Positions 1-6,557 of a DNA stretch of 33,240 nucleotides are shown here, in pieces. A program made the translations under genes and the position numbers. Positions within the stretch are counted from its first letter, which is position 1. Each line of letters begins with the position of its first letter. The DNA lies in contig CAMYKY010000033.1 in NCBI GenBank assembly GCA_947259165.1, forward strand, positions 1 through 33,240, read 5' to 3'. Source of the stretch: an uncultured Acidobacteriota bacterium. Its GTDB lineage: Bacteria > Acidobacteriota > Vicinamibacteria > Marinacidobacterales > SMYC01. A model generated the notes under the pieces. It saw nothing but the letters and a program-made list of their open reading frames with translations, was not told the origin of the DNA and ran no database searches.

Positions 1-1
1 G

Positions 2-238
2 GATGATGACGCGACAACGGGCGGGTTTGCGGTGGCTGGCGTGTTGCAGGGTTTCGAGTACGAGGCCGGGGTCTACGGTTTCCGTACGCGTCTATCGGGG
101 CGGCCAGTGGCGACGCGGTTCGGATCCCCACGCGAGAGCATCACCGGGGCCCTATGCCGTCGCGCGGTTCTTTCCGGGCCACGCTATCGACGGAAAAGAA
201 CCTATGTCCTGTCGGACACTAATACAGTCGCCAAGTAG
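2..238 (+). CDS. possible 3' end of a gene cut by the window edge
   Basis: An open frame enters from the left edge and stops at 236-238. The first thirty or so residues (around GGFAVAGVLQGFEYEAG) look like an ordinary soluble protein with mixed hydrophobic and glycine content. The second half is rich in Arg, Ser and Pro and looks less natural, so a frameshift near 100-120 is possible. I recognise no family. It could equally be chance; confidence is low because only the tail is visible. Confidence 0.2.
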   Translation, partial: DDDATTGGFAVAGVLQGFEYEAGVYGFRTRLSGRPVATRFGSPRESITGALCRRAVLSGPRYRRKRTYVLSDTNTVAK

Positions 239-369
239 AACAAGGTTCCGAGCGCTGGTTGTTGTGGCAACTGCTCGGCAACCTCCGCCCTGCACACTAA
301 TTTCAAGGCACGGATTGTCTCAGGGATGTTGGCACGGAGGGGATCGAATGTTGGTTACGCAGGGGGAAA

Positions 370-546
370 GTGGATGAGTACCCGGGCGAGGAGCTCGAGC
401 GGGTTGAGGAGCTCGTCGCCTCTGTTTTTGGGCAGATGGACGACGCAGTTGCTCTTTCTGTTGTAATGGAGTCATTGACGGGTGCGGGGCAGCAGACGAT
501 GCGACGCACACGGCCCCTGTCAGGGACGCACGGCGAGGAGTTCTAG
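370..546 (+). CDS. possible small acidic protein
   Basis: A GTG at 370 follows a purine-rich AGGGGG stretch (361-366) and opens a 58-residue frame ending at 544-546. Its first half is acidic and helical (DEYPGEELERVEELVASVFG) and its end is polar. The reading is more protein-like than the other frames here, but the spacing between the purine run and the GTG is short (3 nt) and no family is recognised. The end overlaps the 3' end of the convergent porin gene by 4 nt. It may be a remnant of a larger gene, since the frame is open back to 301. Confidence 0.25.
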   Translation: MDEYPGEELERVEELVASVFGQMDDAVALSVVMESLTGAGQQTMRRTRPLSGTHGEEF

Positions 547-1835
547 AACGTGACTTCCCACTGCAGACGCGCCCGCCAGCCGGTGTCTTCTGATCCCAAC
601 GGGAGGGTGCTCTTCAGGTACGACACGTCTGTCGTGATCTTGTTGTTGTGGCCGTTGAAGAACCAGTTGCCACCAAATGTCAGCTCGCGGTCGGCGGGAA
701 GGAGAACGCCCTCTCTCGAGTCGACACGGGCCACTCGAACGGCCAGTTCGAGCGGGTCAGGGAACCCGTCGAACGCTTCGTGGAAGAAGTAGCCTGCCTG
801 GGCATACCAACCGTCGAGCTCGGTGATCTCCATGTTGACGCGGTCATCGATGCGCTTGAAGTGATACTCACCTTGAAGCGAGAGTCCTTGTCCGTGGTAG
901 CCGAACTCGGCAACCCATTGTTCTAGCTTGTACTGGCCTGGCTCGCCATCCTCGAAGCCCGGGAGCTGTCCTCCTCCGGCGGAGGAAAAACGCGTGAAAC
1001 GTCCGACGCTCGTGGATGCGGCGAACGCGAGGGACGCAGCCGGCTTCGGTCTACGCCGGACGTCCGACTGGCTGAAACCGAGATCGCGTTTCAAGAAGTT
1101 CCACTGCCAGCGACCGATGAACATGGGCTCGTGGTCTTCGTCGAGTCCGCCGCCACGGCCTGTTCCGGTAAAGACCCCGCCCGCGTACTTTGAGTCCGCC
1201 CACGTTCCTTCGAACAGTCGGCCCATGGCCGTCGGTCCTGTCTGCCGGTCGAGCGTGAAGGGGCTGTTGGCGATGGACCGGTCGGCGAATTGCTGCACAC
1301 CGGAGGAATCCACGCGCTCCCGATTGTAGAGCACTTTGTATTGCCCGATCCGAACCCCGATCTTGTCATTGGCCTCGAAGTCGAATTGCAGCGTCAGCAT
1401 CACACTCCTCACGATGCCGTACTCGAGGTAGTACTTGAGCCAAGGGCGATAGGCGTGTCCGTCCAGCTTGAATCGCGCCCGACGCACGCGGAAGCCGGCT
1501 GCTTCCTCGACGCCGTCCTCTTCTCCAACGAGGTCGTCGCTGGTCAAGGCGCTGACGCGCGTCTGCGCACGCCAGCGGATGCGGGCTGCGAACTTTCCGT
1601 CTTGGCTGTTCAGGTGCAAGCCATCTTTGTAGTGGATCTCGACCGGGGAACCCTCCTCAGGCGCCTTCTTCTCTTCTTCTTTTTCCTGCTCTTCGTCAGG
1701 ATTCTCGTTGTCGGACTCTTGGACCCCAGCCCGTTGGGGTTGCGCGACGGCCAACGATGGGGCGAGTAGCACCGCGCACAGCGCAACTCGACTGCTCAGC
1801 TTCCAGCAGGCCGGGAACATACGGGAATTGGTCAT
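543..1835 (-). CDS. phosphate-selective porin (OprO/OprP type) outer-membrane protein
   Basis: Predicted 430-residue outer-membrane beta-barrel of the porin O/P family, trimeric channels often selective for phosphate or other anions. Residues 1-31 form a signal peptide ending ...APSLAVAQ. They are followed by a Glu/Lys/Asp-rich linker (about 35-65) that probably lies in the periplasm. The barrel starts at about residue 68 with a motif typical of the family (YKDGLHLNSQDGKFAARIRW) and contains FRVRRARFKLDGHAYRPWLKYYLEYG. The protein ends in Phe after alternating polar and hydrophobic residues (ARLQWEVTF), the usual C-terminal barrel-assembly signal. Length fits the family (about 400-450). The substrate cannot be read from sequence. 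The GTMAC array just upstream hints at regulated expression. The gene stands alone, convergent with a doubtful ORF. Confidence 0.85.
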   Translation of the reverse strand: MTNSRMFPACWKLSSRVALCAVLLAPSLAVAQPQRAGVQESDNENPDEEQEKEEEKKAPEEGSPVEIHYKDGLHLNSQDGKFAARIRWRAQTRVSALTSDDLVGEEDGVEEAAGFRVRRARFKLDGHAYRPWLKYYLEYGIVRSVMLTLQFDFEANDKIGVRIGQYKVLYNRERVDSSGVQQFADRSIANSPFTLDRQTGPTAMGRLFEGTWADSKYAGGVFTGTGRGGGLDEDHEPMFIGRWQWNFLKRDLGFSQSDVRRRPKPAASLAFAASTSVGRFTRFSSAGGGQLPGFEDGEPGQYKLEQWVAEFGYHGQGLSLQGEYHFKRIDDRVNMEITELDGWYAQAGYFFHEAFDGFPDPLELAVRVARVDSREGVLLPADRELTFGGNWFFNGHNNKITTDVSYLKSTLPLGSEDTGWRARLQWEVTF

Positions 1836-1861
1836 GTGCGAGTGCCTCTGACTGAATCTAT

Positions 1862-1897
1862 GTGACGAGGGTTACGTTTGTGTGACGGTAGCGTTAC
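1862..1897 (-). promoter_or_regulatory. four-fold GTMAC repeat array upstream of the porin gene
   Basis: Read on the minus strand, GTAAC, GTCAC, GTAAC, GTCAC begin at intervals of 11, 11 and 9 nt (plus-strand copies at 1893-1897, 1882-1886, 1871-1875 and 1862-1866). The last copy lies 26 nt before the porin ATG. Tandem direct repeats on an 11-nt pitch are the hallmark of OmpR/PhoB-family response-regulator sites. The classic Pho-box half site resembles CTGTCAT, so GTCAC is only a partial match. An AT-rich TAATAATAAT stretch (1898-1907 region) lies just upstream. Inferred regulator binding site; which regulator is unknown. Confidence 0.4.
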
Positions 1898-2081
1898 ATT
1901 ATTATTACACCGTAAATTGGCGAAGCTAGCGGAGTGCGAGAGCGGGTCGCCGAAGAGGCGATAGATGCTGAGAAGTTCTGAAGGCGCCCGTTTCAGCGTA
2001 CTTTCTCTGGGCTTCCAAGACCGGGGGCTGATTTCACCAGAGCGCATCGACCTGCTCCTTTCGTGGAGGCACTCATAAACG

Positions 2082-2243
2082 TTACCCCCAGGAGGATTCG
2101 TCCGAGACCGTATCCCAACGCCGCGCCTTCCGCGCCTGATTGGTATCGGGAAGCTCGCGAATGCCCAACTCTTCGAGTGAGAACCCGAACGCCTCCCGCA
2201 CCCCTGCAATCCGGCGGATCGTCAAGAGTACGGACGTCGTCAC
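2082..2243 (-). pseudogene. short ORF or gene remnant, unrecognised
   Basis: A minus-strand frame from GTG 2243 to the stop at 2082 gives 53 residues with a natural-looking helical stretch (RRIAGVREAFGFSLEELGIR). No ribosome-binding site precedes the GTG and the frame is closed by a stop shortly upstream. It lies just 3' of the small secreted ORF in another frame. I read it as a possible remnant of a lost gene; the rest of 1836-2248 shows no gene I can support. Confidence 0.2.
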
Positions 2244-2248
2244 TGCAG

Positions 2249-2473
2249 TTACGGTCGTTCCACAGGACGGTGAGCCTCACCAGGCCGTCGCGCTCGCTCC
2301 ATTGAAACCAACTCGCGCACTTGCCCGCCCAACAACCCCACCGATCGCGTGAACGGATTATTTCCACACGGGTGTATCTCGAGAGCGTGCCTCTTTTCGT
2401 CCGACGGGCCGAGCGCGAACGCGCTAGCCGCCAACAGAAGTATTGCGATGCCGATGCTCAAGAGTTGCTTCAT
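2249..2473 (-). CDS. small secreted protein or truncated gene behind the efflux adaptor
   Basis: ATG at 2473 is preceded by a good ribosome-binding site (GGAGAG, about 5 nt before the start). It opens with a clear signal peptide (MKQLLSIGIAILLLAASAFA). The 54 residues after it contain a single Cys, are Arg/Pro-rich towards the end and match no family I know. The start lies 20 nt after the adaptor stop, so it is probably co-transcribed. A third gene of a tripartite pump is often a TolC-type channel whose precursor also begins with a signal peptide. One explanation is therefore that only the 5' end of such a gene survives; this is speculation. Confidence 0.4.
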   Translation of the reverse strand: MKQLLSIGIAILLLAASAFALGPSDEKRHALEIHPCGNNPFTRSVGLLGGQVRELVSMERARRPGEAHRPVERP

Positions 2474-2493
2474 GCTCTCTCCGTTCTCCCGCA

Positions 2494-3600
2494 CTATTGT
2501 TGACCACGGGACGCGACCGCGCTTCCCGGACGGATCTCATCGGTAGCGCGTAACACGAGTCGATTCCCCGGCACCAACTGGCCGAAGACTTCAACACGAT
2601 CCCCTTGAGAGACGCCACGGCGCACGTCGACCCACTCGGCCTTGCCATCTCGCACGCGGATGACGAAGAGGCGTTCGGTCGTCTCGGTCACCGCGGAGCG
2701 CGGGACGAAGAGGCTGTCCTTATCGCGCCGCAGAGTCCACGTGACTTCGGCGTACATTCCCGGCGCCAATCGTCCTTCACGGTTATCCACGTCGGCCTCG
2801 ACTGCCATCGTGCGGGTGTCCGTCGACACCGACAGCGCAGGCCGGGAAACGACCGCCGAGAAGCTCTCACCCGGATGAACCGAGACCGAAAAGCTGAGCT
2901 CAGCGCCTTTCAAAACGCCCGCCGTGTAGCTCTCGGGAACCGGGGTGACGAGACGCAAGCGGCCGACCTGCTCCACGCGAACTAGATAGGTGGCGTCCGT
3001 ACCAGGCCCGACGAGACTGCCAACGTGGACGAGGCGCTCGGTGACCACACCGTCGAACGGCGCCGCGACGCGAAGATAGTGGGCCATTTGCTTGACCGAG
3101 GCTAGCGAGGCGCGGGCGGCATCGACGCTCTTCGTCAAGGCGGCAACACGCGCGCGGTCGGCCTCCGCCGTTTTCTCGACGCGCACCAGATCGTTCCCGG
3201 CGACGACGCCTGGTGTTTCCGCGGCTTTCGACAGACGCTGGTACGTACTCGCGGAGGCTGCGAGGCGCGCTTGTGCCTCGGCGAGGCCTGCTTCGGCGTT
3301 GGCCAGCTGCGCTTCCGCTTCGGCGGATTTCGCGTCGAGCTCCGGCGCGGCGAGCTCCGCGATGAGATCTCCCTTTCGCACGCGGCTGCCACGGTCCACG
3401 GGTATGCTTTCAACGAAGCCGGCAACCCGTGCTCTGAGATCGACGCCCTGAAACGGCCGGAGCTCGCCGGGGAGCACGATGGTCTGCTCGAGCCTGTCCG
3501 ATTGCACTTCGACCAGCTCCACCGTCACGTCGTCTTGTGCAAGTGCCAGACTAGCGACCATCAACGGAAGCACGCCGGCGAGAACACCGTTAGAGAGCAT
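2494..3600 (-). CDS. RND efflux periplasmic adaptor (HlyD/AcrA family)
   Basis: Membrane-fusion protein of about 368 residues that would link an inner-membrane RND pump to an outer-membrane channel. Start ATG 3600 is chosen because AAGGAG lies 7 nt upstream; a 5-residue longer start at 3615 exists. Order of parts: a signal peptide ending ...SLALAQ; a first lipoyl half (LPGELRPFQGVDLRARVAGF ... VRKGDLIAEL); an Ala-rich coiled-coil hairpin (about 90-165); a second lipoyl half (LRVAAPFDGVVTERLVHVGS); a beta-barrel and a membrane-proximal domain ending ...GSAVASRGQQ. The protein looks complete. Its start overlaps the 3' end of the RND permease by 11 nt, giving the order permease then adaptor, the reverse of the common arrangement. 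The permease is broken, so the adaptor has no functional partner in this window. Confidence 0.9.
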   Translation of the reverse strand: MLSNGVLAGVLPLMVASLALAQDDVTVELVEVQSDRLEQTIVLPGELRPFQGVDLRARVAGFVESIPVDRGSRVRKGDLIAELAAPELDAKSAEAEAQLANAEAGLAEAQARLAASASTYQRLSKAAETPGVVAGNDLVRVEKTAEADRARVAALTKSVDAARASLASVKQMAHYLRVAAPFDGVVTERLVHVGSLVGPGTDATYLVRVEQVGRLRLVTPVPESYTAGVLKGAELSFSVSVHPGESFSAVVSRPALSVSTDTRTMAVEADVDNREGRLAPGMYAEVTWTLRRDKDSLFVPRSAVTETTERLFVIRVRDGKAEWVDVRRGVSQGDRVEVFGQLVPGNRLVLRATDEIRPGSAVASRGQQ

Positions 3601-5070
3601 GCGATTCTCCTTCAAAAAATCGGCTCGCCGGGTCGTCGGGATCGATCGAGCTCGATCGCGAGCGAACCCGGCTCGTCAGGATCGCGAACGCCGACGGGAC
3701 GACGAACAGCGTGCCGACGAGCGAGGCAAGCAGGCCTCCGATGACGGCGATCGCCAAAGGTGCTGTCTGCGCCGCGCCGAACGCCATGGGCAACATGCCG
3801 CTCACCATCACCAGCGTCGTCATCACGATCGGCCTCAGCCTCGAGCGCCCAGCCTCGAGCGCGGCTTCTGCCGACGGCATGCCGGCCTCACGATACCGTT
3901 CGGTAAAGGTGCACAAGAGGATGGAGTTCGCGACTGAGATGCCGACAGCCATCATCGCACCCATGAACGACTGGAGGTTCAGGGTCGAGCTGGAGACGAG
4001 CAGCGCGACGAAGACCCCGGTGCGCACAGCGGGAAGCGCGGTAACGACCGCAAGGGCGACACGTACCGACTGGAAGTAGGCCACGAGCAGCAGGAAGACG
4101 GCAATCATCGACAGCACGACCCCCAGGCGCAGGTTGTCAAAGATCTCCGACAAAGGCGAGAGCTGTCCCCGAACTCCGACGGTGACACCCCGAGGCGGCT
4201 CGGGGAGAGCTTCGTCGCGGGCGCAAGAGCGCGGCCGACGTCGGTAATGCTGACCCCGAGCTGAGCCGCCCGCTCGCGGTCCACATCGATCCGCAGCGTC
4301 GGATACTCGAGGAGCTCGCCGAGCTGCACGTCTCTCAAGCTATCCACTTCGGATAGAGCCATCCGGATACTCTCCGCGCGCTCGCGATTCGCCGGAAGCG
4401 ACGAGCTGGTGACCGCGATCTCGATTGGGGTCGGCGATCCGAAACTCATGACCCGACTCACCAGATCAGCGGCCTCGAACGCGACACTGGCTCCTGGCAT
4501 GATCTGTGGAATCCGGTCGCGAAGTCGTTCTTGAAGCTCGGCCGTGGCAATACCCGAGTCTTGTGCAAGGCGTACGAGCAGCACCGCTTCGTGAGGCCCG
4601 CCCGTCCACAAAAAGATGAGGTTCACCGGGTACGAAGACGGCTGCACACCGACGAACGCGAGAGATTTGGCCACGTTCTCCGCGCCGACTTCTTCGTCGA
4701 GGACGGACAGCACGTCGCGGACGAGTCCTTCGGTCCGCTCGACGCGAGTGCCCGCGGGTGCTCGCAGTCGCATCTGCAGCAGACCGGTGTCGACGCTCGG
4801 GAAAATCCCGTTCCCAGGAGCGCGAGCAAGAGCGCGATCACAACAGCGCTTCCGCCCAGATACCCGAGTACGACGGCGTTTCTTCGCTCGAGCGCTTTCT
4901 TCGACCACCGCGCATAGCGCACCCGCAACCGTTCGATACGCTCGTCAGATTTCCCGGGTGCCGGCTTCGCCGCTCCTGTTACATCAGGGCCTTTCCCGTG
5001 GAGCCAGGTCTCCATCATCGGGACGAACGTGCTCGCGAGAAAAAAGGAGGACACCATCGCGAAGCCCACC
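3590..5070 (-). pseudogene. decayed RND (HAE1-type) efflux permease
   Basis: Three reading frames together give the C-terminal half of an AcrB-like transporter. The N-terminal half is absent: recognisable sequence starts around 5070 with a helix like VGFAMVSSFFLASTFVPMME, which in intact pumps lies near residue 460 of about 1040. At 4802-4805 a run of four A (T on the coding strand) breaks the frame; one more base would restore the expected GTGFFPSVDTG. Near 4165-4200 the porter domain (...DVGRALAPATKLSPSR) jumps directly, in a new frame, to PRGVTVGVRGQLSPLSEI, so roughly 80-100 residues are missing. The last part (GVVLSMIAVFLLLVAYFQSV ... SILLCTFTERYREAGMPSAEA) is the conserved C-terminal membrane domain. 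Three independent lesions mean no working pump. Confidence 0.87.
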
Positions 5071-5272
5071 GATTGTTTCTCGCGCGGCCCAAGCCGTTGA
5101 AGACAGCACGAGCGCGGTCACCGCGCTAACCGGCGGATCGCAGGCGTCTCTGACCGGAAACTAATTTCGCGAGCCGGTGAACGGCCTTAATTATGGAGGG
5201 CAGTTTAACCTCTCCCCCCTGGTGAGATCGTGTTCTTTAGCATTGGCATCGGAGATCGTCTTCGACCGCCGT

Positions 5273-5399
5273 CCCCTCACCCGACGTCGCTGGCGCGACG
5301 TCGATTTCTCCCCCAGAGAGGGAGAGGTTATTGATTTTTGATTAACCTCTCCCCCGGAGGGGGAGAGGTCGGCTCGCGAAGCGAGACGGGTGAGGGGGA
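5273..5399. repeat. inverted pair of palindromic repeats (REPIN-like)
   Basis: Copy A (5273-5331, plus) and copy B (5342-5399, minus) are the same element in opposite orientation, about 10 nt apart. The element reads CCCCTCACCCG, then a first hairpin (copy A: GACGTCGC/GCGACGTC; copy B: CTCGC/GCGAG), then a second hairpin (CCTCTCCCCC/GGGGGAGAGG in copy B, degenerate in copy A), then TTA(A). A further half element, TTAACCTCTCCCCCC, lies at 5205-5219. A lone full copy is at 18000-18055. Two REP-like units head to head are the layout of a REPIN, normally mobilised by a RAYT transposase, which is not in this window. The stretch 5086-5512 holds no gene I can support besides these repeats. Confidence 0.75.
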
Positions 5400-5512
5400 T
5401 TTTCTTGGCAGCACGTCTATCCTACATGGTAGTTGATGGCTGGAACGGATTCGCTCCATCCCCTTTTTCAGGTTGTACTCAACCCGTCATCCCGATAGAT
5501 TCTCCCGAGTCC

Positions 5513-6405
5513 ATGAAGTCGAACGCCTTTATCGACAGCATCCGCGACAGCAGCGCCGTGCGCCTGCTCGTGGACGCGTATCCGTCCTACCTCTCCTACG
5601 TCGATCGCGACTATCGCTACTGCTTCGTGAACCACGCGCATGAGATCGTGTTCGGCGTTGCTCGCGAGGCGATTGTGGGCAAGCTCGTCGAGGACGTGTG
5701 GGTGCCGAGGCGTTTGCGACGCTCCAATCGAACCTCGACCGCGCAATCGCTGGCGAGAGCATCAGCACCGAGATGAGATTCGAAGGACGCTATTTAGCGA
5801 CGACCTACGTGCCTCATACCGGCGACGATGGCGACGTGATGGGAGTTCTCGTCTTTTCGCAGGACGTGATGCCGAGCTCCAGGGGTCGCGCGCGGCGGTA
5901 ATCCAGACGGAGCGCATGGCGTCGCTGGGGCGCTTGGTCTCGGGGCTCCTTCACGAGCTCAATACGCCCCTCGGTGTCATCGCCAGCAACATCCACCTCT
6001 TGCATCGAGCCATCGAGCAGTCTCAGGATTCGCAGAGCAACGAGAAGCTTGTCGCGATCCAGGCGTTACAAGCCTCCAACCGCGAATCGCTTGCGCGGAT
6101 GCGAAGCGTCATTGGGCACCTACGCAGCTTCGCGGCCCTCGACGCAGCGGAAACCCAGCGCTTGGACTTGCACGAGGATCTAGGCAGCACCCTCGCATTG
6201 CTGGAGCACCGGCTCGAAGGGCATCAGCCCCGAGCAGCTCGAGACACTGTTCGAGCCCGCTTTCGTCCAAACGTCCGCGCGCGTCAAAACCGGTCTCGGT
6301 CTGTTCGTGAGCAACAACATTATTACTAATCACGGCGGTGAGATCCGGGTCGAGAGCACGGTCGGCGCCGGGTCCAAGTTCACGGTCATCTTGCCGGTGG
6401 GATAA
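5513..6405 (+). pseudogene. broken PAS-domain sensor histidine kinase
   Basis: Four consecutive frame segments rebuild one two-component sensor. Segment 1 from ATG 5513 is a PAS domain (RLLVDAYPSYLSYVDRDYRY ... AREAIVGKLVEDVW). Near 5698-5700 the frame breaks; one extra G in the GGG run would give the PAS continuation DVWGAEAFATLQ. Near 5865-5875 a second single-base break leads into the dimerisation domain with the phospho-acceptor box (MASLGRLVSGLLHELNTPLG). After LALLEHRLEG (about 6219) the frame jumps to GISPEQLETLFEPAFV. This removes about 75-80 residues that would carry the N box and G1 box of the ATPase domain. The tail keeps the G2 box (KTGLGLFVSNNI) and ends ...KFTVILPVG. Without the N box it could not bind ATP. 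No adjacent response regulator is seen. Confidence 0.87.
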
Positions 6406-6420
6406 AGTGGCGATGCGATC

Positions 6421-6498
6421 GTGAGCCTCGAACTGGAAACCGTGCTCGGCCGCTACGAAGTCGCCGGGCTCATCGGCAAGGGCGGGAGAGCCCGCTAG
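6421..6498 (+). pseudogene. first codons of a serine/threonine protein kinase gene
   Basis: GTG 6421 opens a 25-residue frame whose sequence (ETVLGRYEVAGLIGKGG, then RAR and stop) matches the start of bacterial Hanks-type kinases. Those typically read LGRYEVxxxIGxGGMGEVYRARD. The glycine loop is present to GKGG, but the segment equivalent to MGEVY is missing and a TAG follows RAR. The rest of the kinase is absent: the next gene runs the other way and starts 59 nt on. It lies 15 nt after the broken histidine kinase. Confidence 0.5.
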
Positions 6499-6527
6499 GT
6501 GCTCACGAGTTCCTCGCTCCTAGCGGG
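6491..6527. terminator. hairpin between convergent genes
   Basis: A perfect 9-bp inverted repeat, CCCGCTAGG (6491-6499) and CCTAGCGGG (6519-6527), has a 19-nt loop. A second small stem GCGGG/CCCGC (6482-6486/6491-6495) competes with it. It sits between the 3' ends of the plus-strand remnant and the minus-strand kinase, so a bidirectional terminator is possible. There is no T run on either side, so the call is weak. Confidence 0.3.
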
Positions 6528-6557
6528 ACGGGGGCGTTGGTGGAACGAGAGCGCGTT

